A stretch of DNA of 64,000 nucleotides from the NCBI GenBank assembly GCA_008711295.1, contig VUYV01000124.1, positions 884,575 through 948,574 on the forward strand, given 5' to 3'. A model generated the notes under the pieces. It did not search any database. It had not been told where the DNA came from and saw nothing but the letters and a program-made list of their open reading frames with translations. Source of the stretch: Anarhynchus alexandrinus (Eukaryota; Chordata; Aves; Charadriiformes; Charadriidae). Below are positions 35,701 through 47,173 of the stretch, piece by piece (within the stretch, counting starts at the first letter, position 1; each line of letters starts with the position of its first letter). The position numbers and the translations under genes were made by a program.

Positions 35701-38700
35701 TGGCAGGGATTCCTTGAGGAGGCAATCATGACAGAGGAGGTGAATTTAATCCTTCTCTGAAAGTGCCTCTGTCATGTTCTTCCCTGTCACGTAACACATG
35801 GATAAAACCTGTTAGAAGAAGAAACAGCAAGTGATTAAACAACCATACCCAGAAGCATGAAACCTTTGAAAGCCAAGGCCGTATTCCTCAACAAAAGCGA
35901 GACAGGCTCTCGTACAGAGCCCTGACCGGTTTCATTGCTTGTTTATCTGTTCCCTGTTGCTCTAGTATCTGAACAGAAAACGCCCTATTCTCTAACCTAA
36001 ATAGTATGGTGCTTGTCATTTAATCTATGTGAAGCCAAAGAGAAGTAACCTGCTGAAGGCTGTCTGCTCTGTTTTGTGTGTGTCTATTTTGTTTGTGTGG
36101 GTTGTTTCTTTTTTTTTTCTTAAATGAAAGCACAATACAGTAAATCATGAAATGGGTCATTGAAGTAGTTGTGGCACTTCTGTAAAAGCCAGTTTAACCT
36201 GCTTTGACCACCTGACTCCAGTGCATGACTTTGCCACCTTCTCTGCCTGTCCTTCCAGCTTGAAGGATCTATCAGCTGGAGAGCAGCAGGAGTGGGACCG
36301 GCTGTGTCTGAGAGGCCCCAGCTGTGGATAGATGCAGTGCAGCTGCACAGATGAGCTTTTTCTCCCTAAACAGGTGCTCAGCCTCTGTGGATGAGGCAAG
36401 TTAAGGTGACAAAAGCACTCCCCTGTCTTGCATCTGAATTTGGACGCTTGCCAGGAGATTAATGCTACTGAGAGTGTCTGCCATGCTCCAAGTAGCTGTT
36501 CTGGCAGACTTGGAAGTAGGGTTGTGTTCCCTTCTCTGAAAGGACTGCTTCAGGGAATGGGGTGAGGTACAAGAGGTTTCACTAGACAGGTAATCACAGT
36601 AAGGCATCACTTCCAAAATAGCTATGTGATGGAACAGCCTAAATCCCACTGATGGGTAGGTGTTACAAAACTGCTTTCTAATATTTTGCTTTGGACTTCT
36701 CGGTCCTTCAAAAACTTAGGAAATCTGAACAGGAAGCAATCACTCTCGTTAATCTTAGGAATCCTGAAACCAGCTGTGTTTTCAGTGTTGTTTACTCCAG
36801 TTGCAGAGTTATAATATTTTTCTCTTTTTTTTTTGGAAGGTAAGGAATGAAGAAGACTTTATTAAGAAACTGGACTGCAGTCCTGACCAGCATCTAAAGG
36901 TAGTGTCCATCTTTGGGAACACAGGGGATGGCAAGTCTCACACCCTTAACCACACTTTCTTCTATGGCCGGGAAGTCTTCAAGACGTCTCCAGCCCAAGA
37001 GTCTTGCACAGTTGGAGTCTGGGCAGCCTATGACCCTGTCCGCAAAGTGGTGGTAATTGATACAGAAGGCCTTCTGGGGGCCACTGTGAACCTGAGCCAG
37101 AGAACACGGCTGCTGCTGAAGGTCCTGGCCATCTCTGACCTTGTCATCTACCGTACTCGTGCTGACAGGCTCCACAATGATCTCTTCAAATTCCTTGGTG
37201 ATGCCTCGGAGGCTTATTTAAAACATTTCACTAAGGAGTTAAAAGCTACCACAGCCCGTTGTGGCCTAGATGTTCCTCTGTCAACTTTGGGTCCAGGTGT
37301 CATCATCTTTCACGAGACTGTGTACACCAAGCTACTGGGGTCTGGTGAGTAGGCAGTAAGAAACTAAATTACAATGTGCTAAACGCTATCTGTAAATTAT
37401 CAAGTTGCATTGAATATTCAGCATTCTTTACTACCATGAAAAAGATGTGGTTTGGGTTTTGCTCTCACTTATTCCAGTCTGGGAGCCAGGCTATGGAAGT
37501 AGCAGAGCATTCCCCGATGGCGATCTGACTACCCCAGATCAGCTAGAATAATCCTCTTAGCCAGCTGGACATCGGTACTGACTAGTCATGATGTGAGTTC
37601 TGCCAGCCATAGGAGGGGTCATTGTACAAGATCATAAGTATGAGTGAGATGGCAGACGAAGGTGAAAACTGAGACACCCTGGGGTTTTGGCAGGGATATG
37701 GAGTATCCTGTTGCAAAAAACCCTAAAATAAAACTCTATGTAGAAACTAGGATGAGCAAGAATAATGAAATTGATGAACTTCAATACTTAGAGTACCCTC
37801 ACTCTACTTTTTCAAATTCTGTCATACTGGATCATGCATATTTAAATTGTGTATTTTATTTGTATGTCTAAGTTAAATGCATGTCCTGCGGAAGTCATGG
37901 CACATTTTGGTTTTGACTATACAGGGATCTAAATTTCTTCTCCTGGCTGCATGTTTTTTCCGTATTTCAAAAGGCGTGACGAAACCTTTCTTCATTCTGT
38001 CCATTTCTGATGCTTTGATCAGCAAGAGCCCTAATAATTTGGCCTGCAGCAGCTGAGGCTCAGTCCTACTGTCTGTGACCACCCAGGATTCTTCTGCTGT
38101 GTAATACCCCAGCAGCTCCCTGCTGGCCACCTTCTCATTTTGGCTTTTCTAACCCGTGATATCTTGAGCTAGTAGAAGAACTTGACATTCTTTCCGGTTA
38201 TTATTAGAGTTATTTAATTACTTTTAACTTACCTGCCAAGGTTGTTCCTTTTCTTACATACCAATTTGCTGATTAGTAATAGTTTCATATAGTTGTTGAA
38301 ATTCGCTATTTCAGCAGGTGGATTTAGTGACTCATAATGATAATCGCACCTATGTGCAAAGTCAGGCTAGTAAAGAAATTATATTTTTATGGTCACCTCT
38401 GATCATGGTAGGAACAGGAAAGAAACATCTTAGCATGTGGATTTGCAGCAAGCTGTAACCATCTGTCTTGATGGATAATTGAGATAAGTGTGTTTATGTA
38501 GTTCTAGGGCAGGGAAGAAGGGCTCTGCCTTATTCTGAAATGTACAGCAGGTAGTTGGAAGCAGGCAGAAGAATGTGGTTGGTTCTGTGGGGTCTGACCT
38601 GATGTGGCCAGTTCTGAAGTGCTTCACCATGTACAAAGGGTTGATAGAGGCTCAGTCTTCCTTGCTGCAGGGTTGGCATGGAGAATAAGCAGCCCATGTA

Positions 38701-41700
38701 AGGTTCATGTCCTCCACTTACCAGGTGCTAGGACTAGCTATACCAAGTTATGGTCTGGTGAGAAGAGGAAAAAAAGGGTGCTGACATGGAGTTTCCTTAT
38801 ATTATGTCATAAATTGGTTCTTATTCTGGATATCTGTGTTTCCAGACCTCGATGTTTCTGGTTTTACCTGTGGAACTTGGTCTTAGAATCTAAAGCTGTG
38901 TATCAAAAAACAAAGACTGCTTTTGGAAACAGTTTGTTTCTTTTTTCCTTCTTGTAAAATATAACTGCATTCCAGATGTATTAGAAGGTTTAATTAGGAA
39001 AACTAGCATTGTGTTGCATATGAAAGCACTGTGCAATTTAAATACTATTTTAAAGAATTGGTTGTTTATACTCTTACTGATACTCTAACTTATAGATCAT
39101 CCTTCTGAGGTTCCCGAGAAGCTCATTCAGGATCGGTTTCGGAAGCTAAGCTGTTTTCCTGAGGCTTTCAGCTCAATCCACTACAAGGGAACAAGGACAT
39201 ACAATCCTCCAACAGATTTCTCTGGACTTAGGCGAGCTGTGGAGCAGCAGCTGGAGAACAATACTACTCGGTCACCTCGACAACCTGGGGTTATCTACAA
39301 AGCACTAAAAGTAAGTGAAGAAGAGTTCATCGCAATCTTTATTTGTATCACTGTTGCTAGTAACTGTCAGAGCTAATAAAGGTAGAGCACGTGAACCAGT
39401 GACACAAACTCGCAGATGTCTAGAGATAAAGCAAGTCTTCCATGAAGATGATGATTTTTTTTGTAACAGCCAGGTAGGCTGGGTAGGTTGTTTTTTTTTT
39501 TTCTTTAAAACAAACACACACCTTAACAAAGACCCCGAAAGGTCAAGAAAAGTTGAAGAGCAAAATGGAGCAAAATCAAAAAACCAAGCTGGGAAGAAAC
39601 TGACTGGAGGAAAAAAATCAACTGATCTTGTGAGTGACAAGCACTTAATGACAGTGACTTACAAAGGGGAGGCCCAGAAGCAGTTATTGGTGAAATTCTG
39701 AAGAATGGCCTCAGCACAAGGAGAGGGAATGCAAGAGACTTGGAGGGAGCTAATGGTTGGCAAAACCTAGCACTGAGTGTAGTGTAACCCAAGGGTTAGG
39801 AGGCAAAAAGGAGGAAGGAGATGTGTTGGTAGCTAGAAAACAAGATGGGATCAAACCAAATGATGTATCATTGCAGAGGTGTGGCATCAGATTAGAAGGC
39901 TGGTGAAAAGGAATTGGAGAGAGCAGCTGGTGGTTTTCTTAGAAGGTTCACCTTGCTAGGATGTCAGAGGGATTTTCAGGTCTTCGAATTTACAGTCTGT
40001 CCTACAAGTTTCCACGCTTTGCTACCACTACCTGATTAGCAACATATTTTCATTGGCCTGAAGAGCACAGCTGTCATTGGGGAAGGGCGGGCAGAGCTGG
40101 GGCATATCTGCAGAAGAAGGTACTGTTAGCAGTCTTTTCTGATGTTAGTCACAGCTGTTGGAACAGATAATTCCGGCTGCTCTGTATATGGGGTAGCTGA
40201 AGAACAGAGGGAATTGCAGTTTCACCAGAGAAGAGCAGTTGTTCAAGGGGCCAGAGGAAAGCTCGGGGCAGCACTTTCTGAGCTGAGGGGCAAAGAATGT
40301 GTCTTCGTGTACTGTGAGAAATGAAACCTCCAGAAGGAAACTCGGAGAGTCCAGAACACAAAGCACTTTTTTAGCAAGCACCCTGCTATTTTGGGCATGG
40401 GTTGTATGCACAGAGTTGGATGCAATCTTGTACCACCCATTTCTACTATAAAATTCAAAGTAGGGGCAGGAGGAGAGGAGAAGAGCAAGTATCTCGCAAG
40501 CATTCAGGTCACTTCCATACAAGTGCAGGATTGTTTTTGGGCTTGGTTTCTAATCCTTGTCTTGGTTTCCAGGTTAGAAAGACATTGTTAGCTTTGTATT
40601 CTCTCTCTGCTTCTCCCTCCAGTAGAGGAACCCCTGCTTTTCCTTGCAAAAGCTTTCATAAAATGTCTGCATTGCTCTCAGTCCCTTACCAGTTCATTCT
40701 TTTCTGTTTGACAGGCTCTAAGTGACCGGTTCAGTGGGGAGATCCCTGATGACCAGATGGCTCACAGCTCTTTCTTTCCAGATGAATATTTCACATGCTC
40801 CTCTGTGTGCCTCAGCTGTGGGTAAATAGATGAGAAATGCACCCTCATTCTTCTAGCAGATAGTGCTGCCCTGGTCTGCAGCCATAGAACACAAAGTTTC
40901 TGTGACATCTTGACACCTGACATCACCTGTTATCAGCTAGTACTTCCAGGAAGAATTTGCTTGAAATTCAACTTTTAATGTGAATTGGATGGCTGTTGTT
41001 GCTGCATCCCGGCTGGATGCATGTTCTTTGCCTACTCTATTTTTGTGTATGGCTACAAACTTGTTCTGTCCATATCTTTTCCCCAATGCGCACAGGGCAG
41101 GAGGAAAGGAGTGTCTAAAGAAATCCCCTGAAATTTCCTATGATGATTTTTCCTGCCACTTTTATTAGCTAAACAGTATAAACAACCCTAAAGCATGTGT
41201 CACGGGCCTGAGCTGTGTTCAGTGACTAGATCTAAGTGGAGCCCCAGGTTGGATTACAGCTTGGCTTGTAGCTCTCTAGGAAGAGCCCAAAGATTGAGCC
41301 TGGAAGGGCAGTAGATGGCAGTCAGTGCTCTGAGTCTGTGAGCTGCTATAGCAGCATGATGTTATGGCTGATTATGCTTCTGGAAACACTTTCTCTCTTG
41401 CGAAGGCTGCAGTGTTAACTCGGTCCTGGTCCATTTCCAAACTTGGTTAGTCCTTCCTAAAACTCTCTGGGAAATTTAAATGGGCTACAGCGATAATCTC
41501 CTGCACTGAATTGTTGTGTCATGCTGCTTTGTACTGTGAAACAGTTGCTACACCTCCTTCCAAGGAGCCTGCCTTTGATGATAAATGATGTCATCGCTGT
41601 ATGTACAGTTATGAAAATGGTTTGGGGTTACAATGCCTATACAAATGCAAGATAGTAACATAAATGAACTCTTGGTGATATCTGTCCCGTTTCTAACAGC

Positions 41701-44700
41701 ATCAGCTCATGGTTTGCTTTTGCATACTCAGGTGTGGCTGTAAGAAGAGCATGAACCATGCAAAGGAAGGAGTCCCTCATGAATCCAAAAGTCGATGCAG
41801 ATATTCTCACCAGTATGATAACAGAGTCTACACTTGCAAGGTAGGTAGTGACACAAGGACAAGGTCTGAAGAGTGCAGAAGGAAAGGATGGCCCAATAAA
41901 AGAGGAATATCACAGGCATGTGCCTGTTTTCTTGCATTTTTTCAAATGGGAGAGGTGCTCATGGCCTTGACAAAAAAAATTGATCCCCATTGAACCTGTA
42001 TTTTTGCTTGGAGAGGTCATCACCTCTGCATGCTGTGTGTCACTTGCTAGCTAAATTGTGAACCCAGCTGCTGTGGAGATCGCTGTATGAGAATTATATG
42101 CCAGGGAGGGACTTTTTACATGGGGAGGGACTCTTTACAAGGGCATGTAGTGATAGGACAAGGGGGAATGGCTTCAAACTGAAAGAGGGTAGATTTAGAT
42201 TAGACATTAGGAAGAAATTTTTCACTCTGAGGGTGGTGAGACACTGGAACATATTGCCCAGAGAAGTTGTGGAGGCCCCATCCCTGGAGGTGTTTAAGGC
42301 CAGGCTGGATGGGGCTTTGAGCAACCTGGTCTGGTGGGAGGTGTCCTTGCCTATGGCAGGGGGGTTGGAACTAGGTGATCTTCAATGTCCCTTTCAACCT
42401 AGACCAGTCTATGGTTCTGTGTGGCCAAACAGTGGCAAACCTGGAGTCTGGGATTCCCAAGTATGCAGTTTTAATTGAGCCTTTGTGTTATAGGCCTGTT
42501 ATGAACGAGGGATGGAGGTCAGCGTGGTGCCAAAAACCTCTGCTTCCACTGACTCCCCTTGGCTGGGCCTTGCCAAGTATGCCTGGTCAGGGTGAGTACT
42601 GCATCTTAGATCTCTGCTCTTTGTTGCCTCTACACTGCCTGGTGCACTAGACTTCCAGTATCGCACTGAGGTAAACTGTCTTCCTCTACTGCAGATATGT
42701 GATTGAGTGCCCCAACTGTGGGGTGGTGTACCGCAGCCGACAGTACTGGTTTGGCAACCAAGATCCTGTGAACACTGTAGTGAGGACAGAAATTGAGCAT
42801 GTCTGGCCAGGGGTAAGTCAGGTTGCTGGATAGTCTTTGTGTATATGTGCAGCCATGCACGTTTATGTTGTGAATGACACACCGTTAAAACTTATCCCTC
42901 TGTTTCAAAGCAGGACTGGTAAATTTTTTCTTCTGTTTGCCCTCCAGTTTAACAGGAGCAGTGGGTTACAGAGCCATCTGCATCTGAAAAAAATGAGGTT
43001 TCCCTGTTTTTTGTTCTCAAATGAATATCCATTTCATTCCAGACTGATGGATTTCTGAAAGACAACAACAATGCAGCCCAGCGTTTGTTGGATGGGATGA
43101 ATTTCATGGCACAATCAGTATCTGAACTTAGCCTGGGACCCACAAAAGCTGTGACCTCCTGGTTGACAGACCAGATTGCCCCAGCTTACTGGAGACCCAA
43201 CTCTCAGATCCTGGTAAATAGCAGCTGCTGTAGAGAAAAGCTTTGCATAGCTAAAAACTCTTTTCCTCTCCCTTTAAGTAATATAGTATTTCGCAGATTC
43301 CAAACGCTTCTTGTTTTATTGCAGCGAGTCCTTCTCCTACAAATTTGAGAAAACTGAAATGCTTTCAGCTCTCCCCATTCTTGACTTAGCCAGAGAAAGT
43401 ATGAGCAGAGACTCTGCCCAGCCCTGCTAAAGAGACTGTTTCTCCTTACTTTTTGTGAGTTCCTCTCCCAGCAGTATTCCTATACCAGCCAGTAAATCCT
43501 GGCTTGCATGAACTTGGTCTTCAAAGCAAAGAATCAACATCTTAAATTTGGCTACTGCAGTTGATAGTACTATTTTTATAGGTGCAGAGATTAAACTCTG
43601 GTTTCATACCAGATGTGAAAAGCTGGCCCCAACAATTTAACTAGGAAAGGATTCCTTGTGTCTTGCAGGAAACATACTTCTTCAATGAAAACTGCCTTCT
43701 GAATTCTTACCCGCCACAAAGATCAAATATCCACCATGATATGGCTGTAATTATTTGTGATTGTGAATGAAGGGATCATAGCAATCTATTGGCTTAACCG
43801 CTGTACATCTACCTGTCTGAATCACTTCCCTAGGATAGAGCTAAGGGGCTGGTAGCACCCAAGTCTTGGGTGTAACTATATTTTTCACAATTTCAGTCTG
43901 AGTCTTGCCGTCCTGGGATTCTGATCTCTGCTTTTCAAGTAAGGAAGGTCAAACTAACAGTTTTTCTTTCTATGTTGTTCTGATTAGAGTTGTAATAAGT
44001 GCAACACGCCTTTTAAAGATAACGACACTAAACATCACTGCCGGGCCTGTGGAGAGGGCTTCTGTGATGGCTGTTCTTCCAAGACACGTCCAGTGCCTGA
44101 GCGAGGCTGGGGACCAGCACCAGTGCGTGTGTGTGACAACTGCTATGAAAACAGGGGCATCCAGTTAGGTAATTTTAAGTTGTGACAGAATTATCCCTGG
44201 GCAATAGTTAGTCCTGGCTTCTGGATCACACTGGGTGTAAACAGTGTTGTTCAAACTGGGATTTGGTAGAGAGTTTTTAGTAGGGAAGCTTGAGAGCAAA
44301 ATGTCTTTTGGCAGGAAGATGACCCTTGCGATGAGCTACTAGATATCTGACCCTCTGACAAAATTATTTTCTAATTGGATCTTTACTTTGTTTTTCTGGC
44401 ACCTGCTGATGGTGTGGAGCTAGCATCAGAACAGGGATGCTGCTGTTTCAGCAGACTATGTATTTTGTCCATTATTGCTGAAATAAAAGTGAAAATTCTG
44501 TAATCCAAGATTGGGTGATGTGGGAGATAAAGGCTGAGGAGAGGCTTCAAGCTGCCTTTTGGGTTTGCTGCTAGATTTTGCTAATGTAAATTAACTGAAA
44601 CTTGGCAGAAATTGTGCTGGACTTTACTCTTGTGTTATGCAGATGTGGCTGAGCTGCCTTCAGATGAGGAAGGGGGGACACTTATTGCCAGGAAGGTGGG

Positions 44701-46057
44701 GGAAGCTGTACAAAACACTCTTGGAGCAGTGGTGACAGCCATGGACATTCCCTTAGGTGAGCTCTGTTCTATTCTGATGGATTTTTTTTTTTTTCTGTCT
44801 AGAGGCGTTTTTGTTTTCATAAAGGAAAACTTCTGATTAAACTTCAAGAGTTTGTGTGACAGGCTGACACCTCCGCTATGATACCATTGTTGGCTGGGAG
44901 TTCTACAGCCCCCTGCACCTCTCTTGCCTGATGTTTCCTCTTGGTTTTCAGCACGTTGTTTCTGCAGTTCATACCTTCTCTTTTCTCCCTATTGTGCAAA
45001 TCTGTGTGCACCAAGCTGTGAGTAATTCATGCTTCCCTGATGCATCACTGCAGTGACCTGCCAGCTGGAGTTCCCTAAAGACTGGCCAATTAGAAAGCAT
45101 TTTATCAGGTTTGGTTTTCTTCCAGAGATGCTGAGTGCCTTTTAAGTGTGTTCATGGATACTGCTGGCACTTGGTACTTTTGCAAGGGAGGGCTGAGAAT
45201 CCAAAGCTGTCCAGGTTGGTAATGATGGGAAAGTAATCAGTAATGTGACCTTTAACAGTGAGTTTAGTACAGTGAAAGTTTGCTGCTCTTTGTGCTGGGT
45301 AGCAGTTCAGGTTTGTCAGCAAACACTTCACATTTGAATCTTCTGTTGTTGGACCTGACTTCCTACTCATTGCGCAGATCATTGTTCCACTGTTTTGCTT
45401 ACAGCATGTCCTGCCATAACTCTTGTGGGTGCTTGTTGTCCAACTCAATGAAAGGCAGAATAAATACCTTTCTCAGTTCAGATAGTACATGTGTTTCTGA
45501 ATGCTTGGTTTGGTGACTGTTCTTTTGGCCACAGAAGGTAGGGAAAAGCAAGTGTCTCAACCTCTGGAAGAGTCTGAGTAAGGGAAGATGCCAACATTTA
45601 AGGAGAAACAATCTAGCCTTTTGAAGAGAGGCAGAATGTGGGAGAATGGCCTAAATGGTTACCCATTGCACTCAAGTATTCTGTCAGGAGGTCTTCTTCC
45701 CCTTAGTGGCTGTGGTATGACTTGCAGAGTGCAATTACTTTCACTGGAGTACAGTGGCGTGCTCATGTTCACAGATTATTTTCTTCTCTCTCTTTCTCAT
45801 CCCCCCACCTCACTTCCTCCATAGGTCTGGTAAAAGATGCTGCCCGACCTGCATACTGGGTACCAGACCATGAAATCCTGCATTGCCACAACTGCCGGAA
45901 GGAATTCAGTATCAAACTCTCCAAACACCACTGTCGGGCCTGTGGCCAGGGATTCTGTGACGAGTGCTCACATGACCGCAGAGCGGTTCCCTCTCGTGGA
46001 TGGGATCACCCAGTCCGAGTTTGCTTTAACTGCAATAAAAAGCCTGGTGACCTTTAA
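23248..46057 (+). CDS. ZFYVE1: ZFYVE1 / DFCP1, double FYVE-containing protein 1 (complete CDS, 11 coding exons, 782 aa)
   Basis: DFCP1 binds PI3P through two FYVE fingers, sits on ER, Golgi and lipid droplets, and marks omegasomes, where autophagosomes form; its P-loop domain has reported ATPase activity. Eleven plus-strand exons join in frame (2349 nt). Residues 1-140 are Cys/His-rich (CQES, CDEC, CQRC, CDSC, CQVC, CVEC). The P-loop GNTGDGKS is at 192-199 and DTEG at 240-243. A Cys-rich middle region, the reported ER-binding part, follows (about 415-550). FYVE 1 spans about 600-665, with HHCRACGEGFC at 623-633 and VRVCDNC. FYVE 2 spans about 713-777, with WVPD at 717-720, KHHCRACGQGFC at 739-750 and VRVCFNC. 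The C terminus is KKPGDL. As I recall, human DFCP1 has 777 residues; the extra five appear to lie in the N-terminal Cys-rich part. Confidence 0.97.
24548..24580. repeat. Two near-adjacent TTTACAAATGTAAA palindrome-like units
   Basis: The 14-mer TTTACAAATGTAAA occurs at 24548-24561 and again at 24567-24580, both preceded by AC. Each unit has six-base inverted arms (TTTACA/TGTAAA) around AA. Confidence 0.75.
30930..31153. repeat. Long imperfect inverted repeat (foldback) in ZFYVE1 intron 1
   Basis: The core arms 30969-31012 and 31072-31115 are inverted repeats with 40 of 44 positions matching, separated by a 59-nt loop. A weaker match extends outward to CCTTCATTGCAG on the left and CTGCAGTGAAGG on the right. 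Three of the four core mismatches become G-U wobbles in plus-strand RNA, the sense of the ZFYVE1 pre-mRNA. It could be a MITE-like foldback element or a hairpin-forming RNA. I do not recognise a named family. Confidence 0.85.
32140..32184 (+). mobile_element. CR1 3'-tail remnant
   Basis: ATCCTGAGGTCCCTTCCAGG followed by CTGAATTGGTCTATGATC matches the last roughly 40 bp of avian CR1 elements. Nothing upstream is recognisable. Confidence 0.6.
34520..34625 (+). mobile_element. Fragment of an ancient CR1/L3-like LINE
   Basis: The stretch GGATGGTTCTTTGAGAGTAT, then CCTGTGCTCAGCAGTGGTTG and AAGAAAAGTGCACAAGAGC, lines up with the 5' part of the remnant at 6640-7395 and with the CR1/L3 consensus region coding before the RT tail. 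It is short and diverged. Confidence 0.5.
36840..37344 (+). CDS. ZFYVE1: ZFYVE1 coding exon 2 (P-loop domain)
   Basis: 505 nt, starting VRNEEDFIKKLDC after a T-rich tract and a GGAAG acceptor, and ending in phase 1 before GTGAGT. It carries the Walker A motif GNTGDGKS and the DTEG motif. The exon begins with GTAAGG, itself a 5' splice-site sequence (see findings). Confidence 0.95.
39096..39310 (+). CDS. ZFYVE1: ZFYVE1 coding exon 3
   Basis: 215 nt between acceptor CTTATAG and donor GTAAGT. It encodes DHPSEVPEKLIQDRF...SSIHYKGTRTYNPPTDF and ends VIYKALK in phase 0. Confidence 0.95.
40715..40821 (+). CDS. ZFYVE1: ZFYVE1 coding exon 4
   Basis: 107 nt after acceptor TTGACAG. It encodes ALSDRFSGEIPDDQMAHSSF and on to CLSCG, ending in phase 2. 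The donor is GTAAAT. Confidence 0.93.
41732..41840 (+). CDS. ZFYVE1: ZFYVE1 coding exon 5
   Basis: 109 nt between acceptor CTCAG and donor GTAGGT. With the junction it reads SCGCGCKKSMNHAKEG and ends NRVYTCK. The second Cys of SCGCGC replaces a Val in the human protein as I remember it. Confidence 0.93.
42100..42422 (+). mobile_element. CR1 LINE 3' fragment, plus strand
   Basis: About 320 bp in the ZFYVE1 intron between coding exons 5 and 6. It encodes the end of CR1 ORF2 (KEGRFRLDIRKKFFTLRVV) and carries the 3' terminus (GGATGGGGCTTTGAGCAACC, then GGGGGGTTGGAACTAGGTGA), ending near TCTATGGTTCTGTG. Confidence 0.9.
42494..42591 (+). CDS. ZFYVE1: ZFYVE1 coding exon 6
   Basis: 98 nt starting ACYERGMEVSVVPKTSAS and ending KYAWSG in phase 2. 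The donor is GTGAGT. A CR1 copy ends only about 70 bp upstream of its acceptor (TTATAG). Confidence 0.93.
42695..42812 (+). CDS. ZFYVE1: ZFYVE1 coding exon 7
   Basis: 118 nt encoding YVIECPNCGVVYRSRQYWFG and ending HVWPG, phase 0. The acceptor is CTGCAG and the donor GTAAGT. Confidence 0.94.
43043..43213 (+). CDS. ZFYVE1: ZFYVE1 coding exon 8
   Basis: 171 nt, phase 0 at both ends, TDGFLKDNNNAAQRLLDGMN to WRPNSQIL. It leads into the first FYVE finger. The acceptor is TTCCAG and the donor GTAAAT. Confidence 0.94.
43988..44168 (+). CDS. ZFYVE1: ZFYVE1 coding exon 9 (FYVE finger 1)
   Basis: 181 nt starting SCNKCNTPFKDND after acceptor GATTAG. It holds HHCRACGEGFC, RPVPERGWG and VRVCDNCY, so all zinc-binding Cys pairs of the finger are in one exon. 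It ends in phase 1. Confidence 0.95.
44643..44756 (+). CDS. ZFYVE1: ZFYVE1 coding exon 10
   Basis: 114 nt, the linker between the two FYVE fingers: DVAELPSDEEGGTLIARKVG to TAMDIPL. The acceptor is ATGCAG and the donor GTGAGC. Confidence 0.93.
45825..46057 (+). CDS. ZFYVE1: ZFYVE1 coding exon 11 (FYVE finger 2, stop)
   Basis: 233 coding nt after acceptor CCATAG, from GLVKDAARPAYWVPDHEILH through KHHCRACGQGFC and VRVCFNC to KKPGDL and the TAA at 46055-46057. Confidence 0.96.
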
Positions 46058-46327
46058 CCCCAGGCTCTTCTCCAGATCTTTGCAATTCCTTATGTTCTCA
46101 GGGTTACAAATGAAAACGTATGGTCTCCCTTTCACCTCTTAACCTGTTGCAGCCAGAGTGCATGTTTCCAGTGTCTGGCCTCCTCTTGTGTTATATCCAT
46201 CTTGGAACGCTGGGAATGAGCTTACATTCAGCCTCTAGGTTTTAATTTCAAATTAACTGGGGAAGGGAGGGAGCTCCCTTGTAAATGAGCAAACCAAAAT
46301 CCAGTGTATTTTATTCCAATTAAAAAA

Positions 46328-46357
46328 ATATATAACTATATATATCTATCTATGTAT
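46328..46357. repeat. AT-rich microsatellite (ATAT/CTAT)
   Basis: TATATAACTATATATATCTA followed by TCTATGTA, in the ZFYVE1 3' UTR. Confidence 0.6.
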
Positions 46358-47167
46358 AATTTAGCATATTAAGAATACGGTTGGCTAATGAAGCTTTGAG
46401 TATTCCTAGTTCAAATGATGGATGGTGTTGTTCCTTATTATATTGGATCAGACTTATGGCCTTCTGATTCTTCTTTTGGAATGTCTTGCTGATCACGATG
46501 TCCTATGAGGAAGGTTTGGACTCTGTGCTGCCAGGAAGTCTCCAGTGTTAATGTATGAATTACACCTGGTAATTCAACCAACCCTGCATCTGGAGGTGCT
46601 GTGCTTCTGGCCGTGGAAGATTAAACCCAGATTCATTATCAAGTTTGTTTGAACTGTGATATGAGCAGTGGTCTTGCAGTGCAAGAGGTATCAAGATGAA
46701 ATAGACTCCCTGGTAGAGACCAGTAGAGCTCTGAAAGGCAAAGCAAATCATATGACACAAGGCAAAGCGTTCTGATTTTGCCATTTCAACTTCAATACCA
46801 GATCAAAAGGTAGCAGGGTCTTGCTCTCCCTGACAATGTTCTCATGTACTCAGGTTTTCTTCAAGTTTCTCTGCCAGCTTGTTGCAGTTAAAAGTTTTGT
46901 CCAGAGCAGAACAAGAGAACAAGTTGTGTAGGCAATTCTGAAATGAAGTTTGTGTTGTTTGGGTTGTGATGACTTTCTTTTCCCCCCACCTTTTTAAGTG
47001 ATCCTGGAGTCTATGGAGCCTCTGTGTTCTCAGATGTGGTTGCACAGAAACTGCACAGAATTGACTTATCTTTTTTCTAATAATATGAACTTACAAATCC
47101 ACCTGGAGAATGGGAACCTTTCTTCTTTGCTCCTAGCAACTGGCACTCACTGGACTTCATCCTTTTT

Positions 47168-47173
47168 AATAAA
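47168..47173 (+). terminator. ZFYVE1: Candidate proximal polyadenylation signal of ZFYVE1
   Basis: This is the first AATAAA after the stop codon, followed about 25 nt later by a T-rich stretch (CTGATTTTATTATC). Confidence 0.5.

Larger units (their letters stand above)
23746..36839. other. ZFYVE1: ZFYVE1 intron 1 (13 kb, between coding exons 1 and 2)
   Basis: The largest intron of the gene. It holds two tandem TTTACAAATGTAAA units (24548-24580), the long inverted repeat at 30930-31153, a CR1 tail remnant at 32140-32184, a CR1/L3-like fragment near 34.52 kb and scattered short ORFs without recognisable domains. No RNA gene or further exon was recognised. Confidence 0.7.

Noticed and set aside
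36894..37175. Minus-strand 93-codon ORF
   Set aside because: Antisense shadow of the ZFYVE1 P-loop exon.
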